From: Bacteroidales bacterium Bact_08
GTDB lineage: Bacteria; Bacteroidota; Bacteroidia; Bacteroidales; UBA932
Direction of reading: 5' to 3'
Length of the DNA: 45,840 nucleotides
Assembly: GCA_001603425.1 (NCBI GenBank)
Contig: LUYZ01000007.1
Coordinates: 1-45,840 of the forward strand
The translations under genes and the position numbers were made by a program. The notes beneath the pieces are model-generated. The model was given only the letters and a program-made list of their open reading frames with translations, was not told the DNA's origin and ran no database searches. Below are positions 8,573-18,454 of the stretch, piece after piece. How positions within the stretch are numbered: position 1 is the first letter of the stretch; the number at the start of each line of letters is the position of its first letter.

Positions 8573-8598
8573 AATAACCTCCTTGTTTATTTTTTTTG

Positions 8599-8606
8599 TA
8601 CTTTTG
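8599..8606 (+). promoter_or_regulatory. Candidate -7 element upstream of proS
   Basis: TACTTTTG is an exact TAnnTTTG match in the divergent region between the lipoprotein gene and proS. No clear TTTG is present at the usual distance upstream. If used, it would give a proS leader of roughly 95 nt that includes the inverted repeat at 8612-8651. Confidence 0.35.
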
Positions 8607-8611
8607 TCCTC

Positions 8612-8651
8612 TTATTGCAAATATAGTCAAAAATCATACCATTTGCAATAA
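8612..8651. repeat. 11-bp perfect inverted repeat in the lipoprotein/proS divergent region
   Basis: TTATTGCAAAT at 8612-8622 is mirrored exactly by ATTTGCAATAA at 8641-8651, with an 18-base spacer. The left arm overlaps the minus-strand -7 element (8618-8625). The geometry suits either a dimeric regulator operator or a hairpin if transcribed. A similar pair of half-sites (TGCAAAT and ATTTGCA) occurs in the divergent region at 26654-26689. Confidence 0.5.
8618..8625 (-). promoter_or_regulatory. Candidate -7 element for the lipoprotein and FadL-like genes
   Basis: The minus strand reads TATATTTG, an exact TAnnTTTG match. It lies 46 bases upstream of the lipoprotein start codon at 8572, and its sequence is part of the left arm of the inverted repeat at 8612-8651. 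Confidence 0.5.
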
Positions 8652-8706
8652 ATATATAACTAAATTCTGTAAATGTGTAATATTATAAATGTATATATAA
8701 ATAGCT

Positions 8707-10185
8707 ATGGCAAAAGAGATTGTAAATAGAGAAGAGAATTATTCGTTATGGTACAATAACCTAGTAACAAAGGCAGATTTGGCAGAGAATTCTGCTGTTA
8801 GAGGATGTATGGTTATAAAGCCCTATGGATATGCTATTTGGGAGAAAATGCAAGCTCAGTTAGATAAAATGTTTAAAGATACAGGTCATGTTAATGCCTA
8901 TTTTCCGCTCTTTATTCCTAAATCTTTTTTGAGTAAAGAGGCTGAACATGTAGAGGGATTTGCTAAGGAGTGCGCAGTTGTTACACATCACAGATTGATG
9001 ACTAATCCAGATGGACCTGGTGTTGTTGTAGATCCAGATGCAAAACTAGAGGAGGAGTTAATAGTTAGACCTACTTCTGAGACAATAATTTGGAATACAT
9101 ACAAAAACTGGATTAAATCTTATAGAGATTTGCCTATTCTTGTAAATCAATGGGCTAATGTAGTTAGATGGGAAATGAGAACTCGTCTATTTTTAAGAAC
9201 AGCAGAGTTTTTATGGCAAGAGGGCCATACAGCGCATGCTACAATGGAGGAGGCTATCGAAGAGACCGAAAAAATGGTTAATGTATATGCAAAATTTGCA
9301 AGAGAGTTTTTAGCGATCCCAGTAGTTGTAGGCAAAAAAACAGAGAGTGAGAGATTTGCAGGAGCTTTGGATACACTATGCATAGAAGCGATGATGCAAG
9401 ATGGTAAAGCTTTGCAGGCTGGAACATCTCACTTTTTAGGTCAAAATTTTGCTAAGGCATTTGATGTGCAGTTTGCAAATAAAGAGGGGAAGTTGGATTA
9501 TGTTTGGGCAACTTCTTGGGGTGTTTCTACAAGATTAATGGGTGCTCTTATAATGGCCCATAGTGATAATAATGGATTGGTTTTGCCTCCAAAACTAGCT
9601 CCTATTCATGTGGTTATGGTTCCAATATATAAAACAGAACAAGAGCAACAGTCTATAATCGATAGAATGGATAATATCAAGAAGATGTTAGAAGCAAGGG
9701 GGTTAACAGTGAAAATTGATGATAGAGATAATGTTAGATCTGGATTTAAGTTTGCAGAGTGGGAGTTAAAGGGTGTTCCTGTTAGAGTTGCAATTGGTCC
9801 AAGAGATTTAGCTAATAATTGTGTTGAGATTGCTCGAAGGGATACACTTTCCAAGGAGAGCGTATCTGTGGATGGTGTTGATGCTTATATTCAATCATTA
9901 TTAGATGATATTCAGCAAAATATATATAATAAGGCTTTAGAGTTTAGAATTAACAACACTCATAAAGTTGATTCATATGATGAGTTTAAAGAGAAAATTG
10001 AGCGAGGAGGATTTTTGCTTTGTCATTGGGATGGATCGTCAGAAACTGAACAAAAGATAAAGGAGGAGACAAAGGCAACCATTAGATGTATACCAACGGA
10101 TTCTGATTTTGAACAAGAGCCAGGTGTTTGTGTTTACAGTGGAAAACCATCAAAAGGTAGAGTTATATTTGCAAGATCTTATTAA
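8707..10185 (+). CDS. proS: Prolyl-tRNA synthetase, archaeal/eukaryotic type
   Basis: This class II synthetase charges tRNA-Pro with proline. At 492 residues it is of the shorter archaeal/eukaryotic-like form without the bacterial editing insertion, as usual in Bacteroidetes. Visible class II features include motif 1 around [14 protein letters not shown], the [10 protein letters not shown] segment, motif 2 in [21 protein letters not shown] at about residues 156-176, and motif 3 around [16 protein letters not shown]. The anticodon-binding domain follows ([23 protein letters not shown]), then a C-terminal domain ending in the usual aromatic residue (RSY). It is divergent from the lipoprotein gene and 19 bases upstream of the DUF3078 gene. 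Confidence 0.96.
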   Translation: MAKEIVNREENYSLWYNNLVTKADLAENSAVRGCMVIKPYGYAIWEKMQAQLDKMFKDTGHVNAYFPLFIPKSFLSKEAEHVEGFAKECAVVTHHRLMTNPDGPGVVVDPDAKLEEELIVRPTSETIIWNTYKNWIKSYRDLPILVNQWANVVRWEMRTRLFLRTAEFLWQEGHTAHATMEEAIEETEKMVNVYAKFAREFLAIPVVVGKKTESERFAGALDTLCIEAMMQDGKALQAGTSHFLGQNFAKAFDVQFANKEGKLDYVWATSWGVSTRLMGALIMAHSDNNGLVLPPKLAPIHVVMVPIYKTEQEQQSIIDRMDNIKKMLEARGLTVKIDDRDNVRSGFKFAEWELKGVPVRVAIGPRDLANNCVEIARRDTLSKESVSVDGVDAYIQSLLDDIQQNIYNKALEFRINNTHKVDSYDEFKEKIERGGFLLCHWDGSSETEQKIKEETKATIRCIPTDSDFEQEPGVCVYSGKPSKGRVIFARSY

Positions 10186-10204
10186 TTATTAAATACATTG
10201 TAAT

Positions 10205-11182
10205 ATGAGGAGTTATATTATACTTTTTACTCTTCTCTCTTATTTTGTGAGTTATCCATTATATGCTCAAGAGAAAACCTCTAGAGAGTTGAGTGTAGGT
10301 CATGAACTTAGTTTGATTGTAGCATCTAAGCTTAAGGTTCCTTCGTTTGAACCCCCTGCTCCAAAACCAGACTATTGGACTAGGGGAACTCTTTTACAGT
10401 TGGGTTTTTCTCAACTCTCCTTGACAAATTGGGCTTCTGGGGGTAATAATAATGTAGCTCTAAATGCATACGTTAATATCTATAGAAATTATGCACCTGT
10501 AGATAATATGTTTTGGGAAAATAGATTGCAGATAGGATATGGTTTTATTAATTCCTTTGGGGATAGATATAGAAAAAGTGATGATAAATTTATTTTTGAT
10601 AGTAAATTGGGATATAGGGCTTTTGAGAATGTTTTTGCTGCTGCAACATTTAACTTTAGAACTCAAATGACCAATGGTTACTCATATCCTGCAAATAGAG
10701 ATCCAGTTTTGATCTCAAAGCCTTTTGCTCCAGCCTATTTCTCGTTGGGTGTTGGTATGGACTATAAGCCTGTAAAACCTTTGTCGATAAATTTTTCATT
10801 GTTGACCGCGAATTTGGTTCTTGTAGAGCAAAGAAGCTTAAGAAAAAGATATGGTAATGAAGAGGATAGAGCACTAAAAACAGAGCTTGGTGCTCAGTTA
10901 AAAATCGATTACAAGCATAAAATAAACAACAATTTAACAATTAATTCTGCATTAAATCTATTTTCCGATTATTTAGATAATCCAAAGAATATAAAAATAT
11001 TGTGGGATTTCTTTCTAGATTCAAAGATTAGTAAGTTTTTCTCTGTTAATGTTAGAACTAATTTGATCTATGACGATAAAATATTGATTGCAGATAAAAA
11101 TGATAAACTAGCGCCTCGTATTCAGTTTAAAGAGATTGTTTCTGTAGGCTTTTCATATACTTTCGGAAATTTTAAAAAATGA
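10205..11182 (+). CDS. DUF3078 family outer membrane protein
   Basis: The 325-residue protein starts with a signal peptide (to about residue 21, LYAQE). The segment FSQLSLTNWASGGNNNVALNAYVN at about residues 73-96 is the hallmark of DUF3078 (PF11276), a Bacteroidetes family with repeated amphipathic strands and an aromatic C-terminus region (GFSYTFGNFKK), consistent with a small outer membrane beta-barrel. Function is unknown. It lies between proS and tilS, with 20 bases to tilS, and may be part of the same transcript. Confidence 0.8.
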   Translation: MRSYIILFTLLSYFVSYPLYAQEKTSRELSVGHELSLIVASKLKVPSFEPPAPKPDYWTRGTLLQLGFSQLSLTNWASGGNNNVALNAYVNIYRNYAPVDNMFWENRLQIGYGFINSFGDRYRKSDDKFIFDSKLGYRAFENVFAAATFNFRTQMTNGYSYPANRDPVLISKPFAPAYFSLGVGMDYKPVKPLSINFSLLTANLVLVEQRSLRKRYGNEEDRALKTELGAQLKIDYKHKINNNLTINSALNLFSDYLDNPKNIKILWDFFLDSKISKFFSVNVRTNLIYDDKILIADKNDKLAPRIQFKEIVSVGFSYTFGNFKK

Positions 11183-11202
11183 TAAAAATTTCCAATTTTT
11201 AA

Positions 11203-12642
11203 ATGTTAGATAAATTTAAGATAGAGTTATTAAGATTGATTGGAAGAGAGGATGCGCATATTGCATCATCAACTAATCCGTCCATTCTCTTGGCAGTAAG
11301 CGGAGGGATTGATTCTATGTGTATGCTACATTTATTTTATGAGTGTGGATACAGAAATTTTGGGGTGGCAACAGTAAATTTTGCTCTAAGGGGTGAGGAT
11401 AGTGATATGGATCAGCAGTTGGTAGAAAAATGGTGCTTTGAATATAATATCCCATTCTATTCAAAGAGATTTGATACCAAAAAATACTCATTAAGTTGTG
11501 GTATCTCTACTCAAATGGCAGCTAGAGAGCTTAGATATGGTTGGTTTAATCAATTAGTAGAAAAATACGGTTACTCTTATATTTCTATAGCTCATAATTT
11601 AAATGACTCGATTGAAACCTTTTTTATTAATGCAGTTAGAGGTACTGGCCTGAAAGGATTGGGGGGAATAAGAAAGCAAAGTGGTAACATAATAAGACCA
11701 CTTCTTATTTTTACAAGAGAGCAGATTGTTGAATATGTTAAAAATTATGGAGTGGCATTTAGAGATGATTTAACAAATTTTGAATGTCACTACTCAAGAA
11801 ATAGAATAAGAAATAGAGTTTTTCCTGAATTTGAGCAGATTAACCCTTCATTTTTACGAACAATGGAGAGAGAGATAGAGATTATCCAGTCTGCTCAACT
11901 TATTATAGAAGATTTATATGTTAAGAAAAGAGAAGAGATTTTAGAGAGTAATCCATTTAGAATATCTATAGAAAAGCTTAAAGCCGATGTTGGATCAAAG
12001 TATTGGCTCTATATGATTTTAGATGAATTTGGATTTAATTCATCTCAGTGTGATAATATTTGGAACTCTATTGATGCTCATCCAGGTTTGGAGTTTCATT
12101 CTGAGTCTTCTATTCTTATTAGAGATAGGGACTTCTTTTTGATTATTAATAAAGGAGTTGGATTTAATTTACCAACTGTTTGTAAGATAGACCTAGTTGA
12201 TTTTCTCAAAAATAGTTGTTCATCTATAGAGTATAAGATTGATATATTTACTATAAAATTAACATCTAAAGAGAAGCCGTCAGATTTGTTGTTTAAGAGA
12301 CAAGTCCATAAAGAAGAGTCTAAGAGTTTCCCTGGGCTATTTGATAGTAATTTATATATAATTAAAGAGAGTAGAATCTATGTAGACAGTTCTTTAGTTA
12401 AATGGCCTTTAGTTATCAGACGATGGACAGATGGAGATCGTTTTACTCCTTTTGGGATGAAGGGTAGTAAAAAGGTTAGTGACTATTTGATTGATATAAA
12501 AATGAGCAAGTTAGCAAAAGAGCATCAGCTTGTAATTGAGAGTAATGGAGAGATTATAGCACTTGTTGGTCAAAGGTTAGACTCAAAATTTAAAGTAACC
12601 TCATCTACAAAAAATATCCTAATTATCGAAGTTACTATCTAA
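11203..12642 (+). CDS. tilS: tRNA(Ile)-lysidine synthase TilS
   Basis: TilS ligates lysine to C34 of the tRNA-Ile with anticodon CAU, converting its specificity from AUG to AUA. The N-terminal ATP pyrophosphatase domain shows the PP-loop SGGIDSM at residues 29-35, and further family segments include HNLNDSIETFFINAVRGTGLKGLGGI and the R-PLL...Y-RNRIRNRVFPEF region. The C-terminal TilS domain is present (RRWTDGDRFTPFGMKGSKKVSDYLID at about residues 406-431). Length, 479 residues, is typical of the longer Bacteroidetes form. A bidirectional terminator follows. Confidence 0.95.
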   Translation: MLDKFKIELLRLIGREDAHIASSTNPSILLAVSGGIDSMCMLHLFYECGYRNFGVATVNFALRGEDSDMDQQLVEKWCFEYNIPFYSKRFDTKKYSLSCGISTQMAARELRYGWFNQLVEKYGYSYISIAHNLNDSIETFFINAVRGTGLKGLGGIRKQSGNIIRPLLIFTREQIVEYVKNYGVAFRDDLTNFECHYSRNRIRNRVFPEFEQINPSFLRTMEREIEIIQSAQLIIEDLYVKKREEILESNPFRISIEKLKADVGSKYWLYMILDEFGFNSSQCDNIWNSIDAHPGLEFHSESSILIRDRDFFLIINKGVGFNLPTVCKIDLVDFLKNSCSSIEYKIDIFTIKLTSKEKPSDLLFKRQVHKEESKSFPGLFDSNLYIIKESRIYVDSSLVKWPLVIRRWTDGDRFTPFGMKGSKKVSDYLIDIKMSKLAKEHQLVIESNGEIIALVGQRLDSKFKVTSSTKNILIIEVTI

Positions 12643-12660
12643 ATTATAATGAATAAAATA

Positions 12661-12691
12661 AAAAAAAGAGAGCAATTTGCTCTCTTTTTTT
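12661..12691. terminator. Bidirectional intrinsic terminator between tilS and sppA
   Basis: The hairpin has GAGAGC at 12668-12673 pairing with GCTCTC at 12679-12684 around a short AATTT loop, flanked by seven A on the left and seven T on the right. It can therefore terminate both the rightward tilS transcript and the leftward sppA transcript, whose stop codon lies just to its right. Confidence 0.85.
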
Positions 12692-12707
12692 ATTTTATTA
12701 TTAAGCA

Positions 12708-14474
12708 CTATTTGTTTAGAGATACATTGAATGGAAGTCTAGCGTAATGTGTTACTCCACTCTGTTCTCTTAGTTGTCTGTATGCATAATCAATTAATGC
12801 AAAAGGATCTTGCATCTTTTCAATATTTACAGAGGTTTGAGAGAATATCTCTAGTAGTTTTTCAAATGGATCCTTTTTAGCAGGGTATTCAACAACTCTA
12901 TATGATTCAATCTCGGCTAAAGATGCCGCAGATTTTAGGGCTTCATATATGCCTCCAATTTCATCGGCTAATCCAATTTGAGTTGCGTCAATTCCAGACC
13001 AAACTCTACCTTGAGCAATATTATCAACCTCTTCTGGTGTCATGTTTCTACCTTGTGAAACTAATTCTATAAATTCTGTATAAATTTGTTCGATTGCAGA
13101 TTGAATAAAAGCGATTTCTGTGTTATTAAGAGGCCTATAACCAGACATAATGTCTGAGTGTCTATTTGTTTTAACGGTCTCGCTATTAAGAGAAAGGTGC
13201 TTTTTCATAGTTTTTCCAAAATTAGGAACCATGCTAAAAACTCCAATAGACCCAGTGAGGGTTGCTTTGTTTGTTAAGATCTTATTTGCATTTGCAGATA
13301 TCCAATATCCTCCGGATGCAGCGTAATCCCCCATACTAACAATAAGTGGTTTGTTCTCCATGAGTAATCTTAGTTCCCTTTCAATTACCTCTGAACTTTG
13401 AGCAGAACCTCCAGGAGAGTTAACACGTAGAACTACCGCTTTTATTGTACTATCTTTTCTTAATTTTGATATATGCTCAATAAACTTATCTGAGGCGATA
13501 TTTTTATCTGAGCTGCCCATAACAATATCTCCTTGTGCATATAAAATGGCTATTTTGTTTTTTTCTCTTAAATTAGGAGATACTCTTGCTCTAGAGTAAT
13601 CCGAACTAGAGATCATCTTGAGATCCTCCTCTTTTGTTACACCAAAAAGAGTGGTTAAATGTTTTACCATCTCATCTTTATACATCAATCCATCTACAAG
13701 TTTGGCATCTAATACACTTTGTGCGGTTGGAGTAAGAAGGTTGTCTGTCAGTCTGTTAAGCTCTTCAACTGATATCTCTCTAGATGCTGAGATATCTTGC
13801 ATCCATGAGTTCCATACACCATTAATGTAAGATTCAAGTTGTTCTCTGTTTTCAGGACTCATTTTATTGCTTATAAACTGCTCAGCAGCAGCCTTAAATT
13901 TTCCATGACGAATAAGTTGAACCTCAATACCCATTCTATCTAATAGATCTTTGAAAAAAATAGAATTTATGCTAAGCCCTGTTAATGAGCTCATTCCTCC
14001 TGGGTTTAGATAGATTTTGTCTGCTGCAGAAGCTAAATAATAGCCTGTTTGAGAGAAATTATCGGCATATGCTATTACAGCCTTGCCGCTCTCTCTAAAG
14101 CGTGTTAAAGCTTGTCTAATCTCTTCTATATGTGATATACCTGCACTTAAATTTGTAACATTCATATATATGAATTTTACTGCAGGATCTTCAGCTGCTC
14201 TATCAATTGTATTGATAAAGTTATATAGATTTTGCGAGGTTTTTGGCTTCATGTCTAGCGGAGATATGCCAGAAAATGGATCATCTGAAGCCATATCTGT
14301 AATAGGTCTATTAAAATTTAGGGAAAGCACTACAGAGTCTGGAACTTTGGGAATCGATTTATCGGCAAATGATGCAATAGAAGAGATTACTCCTATAAGT
14401 AAAAACACTCCGATGGTCATAGCTAATAATGAACCAATAAAAGTCCCAGCTACTATTTTAAGGAAATTTTTCAT
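12708..14474 (-). CDS. sppA: Signal peptide peptidase SppA, 67K type
   Basis: SppA is a membrane-anchored serine protease that degrades cleaved signal peptides. It starts with a single membrane anchor (IVAGTFIGSLLAMTIGVFLLIG). As in the long SppA form, two S49 domains are present: the N-terminal one supplies the catalytic Lys in IRHGKFKAAAEQF, the C-terminal one the nucleophilic Ser in GDYAASGGYWIS. I place the start at 14474 (MKNFLKIV; 588 residues) and not at the in-frame ATG at 14498, because the latter lies within the probable -7 element at 14496-14503. The gene faces tilS across a shared terminator. Confidence 0.94.
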   Translation of the reverse strand: MKNFLKIVAGTFIGSLLAMTIGVFLLIGVISSIASFADKSIPKVPDSVVLSLNFNRPITDMASDDPFSGISPLDMKPKTSQNLYNFINTIDRAAEDPAVKFIYMNVTNLSAGISHIEEIRQALTRFRESGKAVIAYADNFSQTGYYLASAADKIYLNPGGMSSLTGLSINSIFFKDLLDRMGIEVQLIRHGKFKAAAEQFISNKMSPENREQLESYINGVWNSWMQDISASREISVEELNRLTDNLLTPTAQSVLDAKLVDGLMYKDEMVKHLTTLFGVTKEEDLKMISSSDYSRARVSPNLREKNKIAILYAQGDIVMGSSDKNIASDKFIEHISKLRKDSTIKAVVLRVNSPGGSAQSSEVIERELRLLMENKPLIVSMGDYAASGGYWISANANKILTNKATLTGSIGVFSMVPNFGKTMKKHLSLNSETVKTNRHSDIMSGYRPLNNTEIAFIQSAIEQIYTEFIELVSQGRNMTPEEVDNIAQGRVWSGIDATQIGLADEIGGIYEALKSAASLAEIESYRVVEYPAKKDPFEKLLEIFSQTSVNIEKMQDPFALIDYAYRQLREQSGVTHYARLPFNVSLNK

Positions 14475-14495
14475 GATAAGATATTTTTTATAAAA

Positions 14496-14503
14496 CAAAT
14501 ATA
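14496..14503 (-). promoter_or_regulatory. Candidate -7 element for sppA
   Basis: The minus strand reads TATATTTG, an exact TAnnTTTG match. Transcription would start near 14489, leaving a leader of about 15 nt before the ATG at 14474. This position argues against the upstream ATG at 14498. Confidence 0.5.
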
Positions 14504-14519
14504 CTTAAATAGTTTTTAA

Positions 14520-14552
14520 TTTGTTACTTAAATATCTTTTTTTGTACATTTG
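14520..14552 (+). promoter_or_regulatory. Promoter of the beta-propeller/RND gene set
   Basis: TTTG at 14520-14523 and TACATTTG at 14545-14552 are separated by 21 bases, matching the Bacteroidetes primary-sigma consensus at both boxes. The start codon of the lipoprotein gene at 14597 follows about 40 bases downstream of the expected transcription start. Confidence 0.7.
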
Positions 14553-14596
14553 CTTTATACTTACTGTACTTAAACTTAATTCCTAAAACTTAAATA

Positions 14597-15847
14597 ATGA
14601 AAAAATTATATTTTATTATCCCCTGTATTATATTATTTGCATGTACTAATCATTCTCAAGATGTTATTAGCAATGTTATTGATGTAGAAGGCTCTATAAG
14701 TAATTCTAAGATAGTTGAGTGTTCCAGCCATTTTAATCGGATAGATTATGTGCCTCTTGAGACAACATCACAATCTTTAATCGGCACAATAAGAAAGGTT
14801 GAGATTTTGGATTCAACCATTTTTGTTATGGATAACAGCGAATCTATTGTGACTTTTAGTAAGGATGGAAGATATATCAGTCGATTAAACAGAAAGGGTA
14901 ATGGTCCTCAAGAATATAGTAATATTTCTGATTTCTATGTAGATATAGACGATAGATCGGTGGTTATTTTAGATAGCTCTGGAGATATAGTTAAATATGA
15001 TCTAAATAATAATTTTTTGTCTAGATCTAAGCCTTATAGCAGTTCTACTCAATTTTTAAATTATGACAGATTTTTTAGAATATCTGATAGTAGTGCTATT
15101 ATATCGGCTATACAATTTAATATGTCTGACCTTACCTCTACTCCCATACTTCACAGAAAGTTGTTGAGTTATACATTATCTGATACCACTGTAGTTGAGA
15201 TTGATGGATTTTCTGATAAGGAGGCTATTGAAGTTCAATCCAAAGGCGGAAAGACAGCCTCTGTAAATATCTCTATAAAGAGTTTTTATATATCTCAATT
15301 TGGCAATGTGCTTTCATATATAAAGTTGGGGTCGGACACAATAAGTAAAATTGTGGATGGAGTTATATCGGATGATTATTATGTTATAAATTACGGAAAA
15401 TATAAAAAAGTCAACACAGAAAATAGTATTGGTTCAGACAATACCTATATTTCATTAAATGGTCAGTTTATAGAGAATAAAAGTTCTATCTTCTTTAGTT
15501 TTAATTTAAGGTCGTTGGCTCCAGAACCATTTGAAAGAGTCTCAACTAAGAGAGATGGAACAAAGTCTGTAAATAAGATAACCACTACTTATGCCATATT
15601 TAATAAGAAAAGTGGTAAGTTACAGTTTTTAAATCAGCCAATAAGAGAGTATTTGGGGCTAAAAGATAATATTAAAAATGGGGTACCATTTTGGCCAAGA
15701 TATTATTCAAATGGTAAATATATCTCCTATATTAATGCTTTGGATTTAATTATGTTCTCTGAAAAAAATGGAGTAAATAAAGAGTTAGCCAACATTATAG
15801 ATAAAATTGATGAGGAGAGTAATCCTATTTTGATCCTAGCTATATAA
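14597..15847 (+). CDS. 6-bladed beta-propeller lipoprotein
   Basis: The 416-residue protein has a lipoprotein signal with lipobox LFAC (Cys16), placing it in the periplasm or on a membrane surface. The region from about residue 45 on, IDYVPLETTSQSLIGTIRKVEILDSTIFVMD and then FSKDGRYISRLNRKGNGPQEY, matches the Bacteroidales 6-bladed beta-propeller family (PF17170). Its molecular function is unknown. It is the first gene of a rightward cluster with TolC, adaptor and two RND permeases, and such proteins often sit close to peptide exporters in this order. A role in sensing or binding the exported molecule is inference only. Confidence 0.8.
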   Translation: MKKLYFIIPCIILFACTNHSQDVISNVIDVEGSISNSKIVECSSHFNRIDYVPLETTSQSLIGTIRKVEILDSTIFVMDNSESIVTFSKDGRYISRLNRKGNGPQEYSNISDFYVDIDDRSVVILDSSGDIVKYDLNNNFLSRSKPYSSSTQFLNYDRFFRISDSSAIISAIQFNMSDLTSTPILHRKLLSYTLSDTTVVEIDGFSDKEAIEVQSKGGKTASVNISIKSFYISQFGNVLSYIKLGSDTISKIVDGVISDDYYVINYGKYKKVNTENSIGSDNTYISLNGQFIENKSSIFFSFNLRSLAPEPFERVSTKRDGTKSVNKITTTYAIFNKKSGKLQFLNQPIREYLGLKDNIKNGVPFWPRYYSNGKYISYINALDLIMFSEKNGVNKELANIIDKIDEESNPILILAI

Positions 15848-15857
15848 TCAATCTATT

Positions 15858-17348
15858 ATGAAGTTTCTTCCCTTTATATTTAGCTTTTTTTTCTTAGTTA
15901 AAATAACCTTAGCTCAGGATAGTCAAAAAGTAGTGCTGAATTTGTCTATGGATGAGGTGATTGAGTTAGCTAGAGAGCAGTCTCAACTAGCTGTTATGGC
16001 TAGACACTCTCTTCTTGCAAACTATTGGCAATATAGATCTTACAGAGCGCAATATTTGCCATCTTTAAATCTTTCTGCATCATTGGGGCAATATAATAGG
16101 TCTTTGGTTGCTTTGCAAAACAGTCAGACGGGTGAGTTCGATTATGTTCAAAATCATAATTTACAGAACTCTTTGGAATTATCTGTAAATCAAAAAATAG
16201 AGTTAACAGGAGGTCAATTTTCTATTCTTACAAAGCTAAATAGGCTAGATCAGTTCTCCCCAATAAGTAATAAAATTTATAACTCTCAACCAATTAATAT
16301 AACTTATTTGCAGCCTATTAATAGTTTTAATACACTAAAATGGGACAAAATAGTAGAACCTAAATATTTTGAAAAGGCTAAAAGGGAGTATATTGAGTCC
16401 ATGGAGAGTATTGGCATTGTTGCAGTGAATCTATTTTTTAATGTTATTTCTGCAAAGAATGATTTGGATATTGCAAACGATAATTTAATTTCAACAAAGA
16501 AACAGTTGGATATAGCTGAACAGAGGTATGCAATAGGAACTATCTCAAATAATGATTTGTTGTCATTAAGATTAAGATATCATAATTCTCAATTGGAGAT
16601 TGGAGATAAAGAGTTGTTGTATGATATGGCTATGTTAAAGATGACGTCATTTTTAGGTTTTAGAGGAGATGTCCATCTAAATTTAGAGATTCCAAAAGAG
16701 ATTCCTTTTGTTATGTTGAGTTTTGATGAGGTAGTAGAAAAGTCCTTTAAAAATAGTTCATTTATGTTAGAGAGAGAGTTAAATGAGCTCTCTGCAAGAG
16801 CAGATGTAAAGAGAGCGGAATCTTCTCACGGTGTTCAAGCATCTATTTTTGCTCGATTTGGATTAAATCAAAAAGGAGAATCATTATCTGAGGCATATTC
16901 AAATTTAATGGATCAAGAGATAATAGGCTTGAGCCTATCAGTGCCAATTTTAGATTGGGGATTAAGTAAAGGTAAGATTAAATTAGCCAAATCTAGAGAG
17001 GAGGTTATAAAAACACAGAATGAAAAGACAGTAATGGAATATGAACAAGATATCTTGATTAAAGTTTTGCAGTTTAATAAATTGTATAGACAGATTGAGT
17101 TGTCTAAAGAGGCTGGAAATATTTCGGAGCAAAGATATAGGATTGCTGATGAGAGATTTAGGAATGGAGCATTAAGTGTCATAGAGTTAAATACTGCTCA
17201 GTCAGAAATGAATAGCGCCAAAGCAAGAGAGATTTCTGATATTGCTAATTTTTGGATTAATTATTTTAATATTCAGAGGCTATCTCTATTTAATTTTATC
17301 GAGAATAGAGATGTAAGATACAACATAGAATCTATTACTAACTATTGA
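15858..17348 (+). CDS. TolC-family outer membrane efflux protein
   Basis: The 496-residue protein has a signal peptide (to about residue 20, ITLAQ) and two similar halves rich in long heptad-type helices, with family segments such as YRSYRAQYLPSLNLSASLG, AEQRYAIGTISNNDLLSLRLRY and, in the second half, ISEQRYRIADERFRNGALSVIELNTAQSEMNSA. These match the OEP domain that builds the trimeric outer membrane channel and periplasmic tunnel. It precedes the adaptor gene by 22 bases and would form the tripartite pump with the following three genes. It might also serve the peptide exporter downstream, which has no TolC of its own. Confidence 0.92.
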   Translation: MKFLPFIFSFFFLVKITLAQDSQKVVLNLSMDEVIELAREQSQLAVMARHSLLANYWQYRSYRAQYLPSLNLSASLGQYNRSLVALQNSQTGEFDYVQNHNLQNSLELSVNQKIELTGGQFSILTKLNRLDQFSPISNKIYNSQPINITYLQPINSFNTLKWDKIVEPKYFEKAKREYIESMESIGIVAVNLFFNVISAKNDLDIANDNLISTKKQLDIAEQRYAIGTISNNDLLSLRLRYHNSQLEIGDKELLYDMAMLKMTSFLGFRGDVHLNLEIPKEIPFVMLSFDEVVEKSFKNSSFMLERELNELSARADVKRAESSHGVQASIFARFGLNQKGESLSEAYSNLMDQEIIGLSLSVPILDWGLSKGKIKLAKSREEVIKTQNEKTVMEYEQDILIKVLQFNKLYRQIELSKEAGNISEQRYRIADERFRNGALSVIELNTAQSEMNSAKAREISDIANFWINYFNIQRLSLFNFIENRDVRYNIESITNY

Positions 17349-17370
17349 TTCCCAACATAAAACATAATAC

Positions 17371-18450
17371 ATGAAGGCATTAACTAATTTATATTATCTA
17401 CTGTTTATTGTTCTCACATTATCTTGTAAGGGAGAGGTTAGCGATTCTAATGATAGCTCTCTTATGTTAGAAAACAGAGTGCTTAATAATGTGGTGGATA
17501 CAATGACTCTTAAACGAGGTTTTTTTGAGAAAGAACTTCTAACAAATGGTAAATTATCTGCTATAAATAAGGTTGATATATCATTTGCAGTATCTGGTAA
17601 GATTGAGAATATTTTTTTAAAAAACGGTGATTTTGTTCAAAAAAATGATGTTATAGCATCACTATGTAATAGGGAGTCTAGAATAAAATTGTTGCAAGCA
17701 AGGGAGCGTCTAAACAAGGCTGAACTAGATTTTTTCAATGAGTTGATCGGTTATGGCTATGGTTCTGATACTACAAATGTTCCAAAAGAGCTATTGGATG
17801 TTTTAAAGATTAAAACAGGGCTAAATAGTGTTAAAAATGACTTGAAAATTGCCGAAGATAATCTTAGTAATCATAATCTCAGAGCCCCTTTTTCTGGAAA
17901 GATTGCAAACATGTCAGCTAGAGAGCATGAGTTTACATCCCAAAACTTTTGTTCAATAATTGATGATAGAGAGTTTGAGGTCAATTTTTTTATTTTAGAG
18001 ACAGATCTCAAGGATGTTAAATTGGGACTACCTATATCCGTTGTTCCATTTGCAAATAGTAGTTTAAGATTTGATGGAATTTTAACGCAAATTAATCCAT
18101 CAATAAATGAAAAGGGTCAAATTCTTTGTATGGCATCTGTAAAGAATAGTGCAGGAGTTCTTGTAGATGGAATGAATGTAAGAGTTATTGTTAAGAATCG
18201 TCTTGCCGATAGACTAACTGTACCAAAGAGTGCAGTTGTAATGAGAGATAATTTGCATGTAATTTTCACTCTGAATCTATCAACTAGTAAAGCTGAGTGG
18301 GTTTATGTAAATATTTTAGATTCAAATATTGATTATCACATGATAGAGCCAAATAGTGAGAGAAGTGCTAAGTTAAGTTTGGGCGATATTATCATAACAA
18401 GTGGAAATATGAACTTAGCTCATGGATCTAATGTTATAATTAAACAATAA
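17371..18450 (+). CDS. RND efflux periplasmic adaptor (membrane fusion protein)
   Basis: The 359-residue protein is a predicted lipoprotein (lipobox LSC at Cys19). It shows the HlyD/AcrA architecture: a first lipoyl half (VSGKIENIFLKNGDFVQKNDVIASL at about residues 73-97), a short helical hairpin, the second lipoyl half (NHNLRAPFSGKIANMSARE), a beta-barrel domain and a membrane-proximal domain (LTVPKSAVVMRDNLHVIFTL). It would link the TolC channel to the RND permeases encoded next. The gene ends 4 bases before the permease start. Confidence 0.9.
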   Translation: MKALTNLYYLLFIVLTLSCKGEVSDSNDSSLMLENRVLNNVVDTMTLKRGFFEKELLTNGKLSAINKVDISFAVSGKIENIFLKNGDFVQKNDVIASLCNRESRIKLLQARERLNKAELDFFNELIGYGYGSDTTNVPKELLDVLKIKTGLNSVKNDLKIAEDNLSNHNLRAPFSGKIANMSAREHEFTSQNFCSIIDDREFEVNFFILETDLKDVKLGLPISVVPFANSSLRFDGILTQINPSINEKGQILCMASVKNSAGVLVDGMNVRVIVKNRLADRLTVPKSAVVMRDNLHVIFTLNLSTSKAEWVYVNILDSNIDYHMIEPNSERSAKLSLGDIIITSGNMNLAHGSNVIIKQ

Positions 18451-18454
18451 TAAA

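Noticed and set aside
14475-14498. Upstream ATG adding eight residues to SppA
   Set aside because: It overlaps the probable -7 element at 14496-14503, and the downstream ATG begins a normal membrane anchor.
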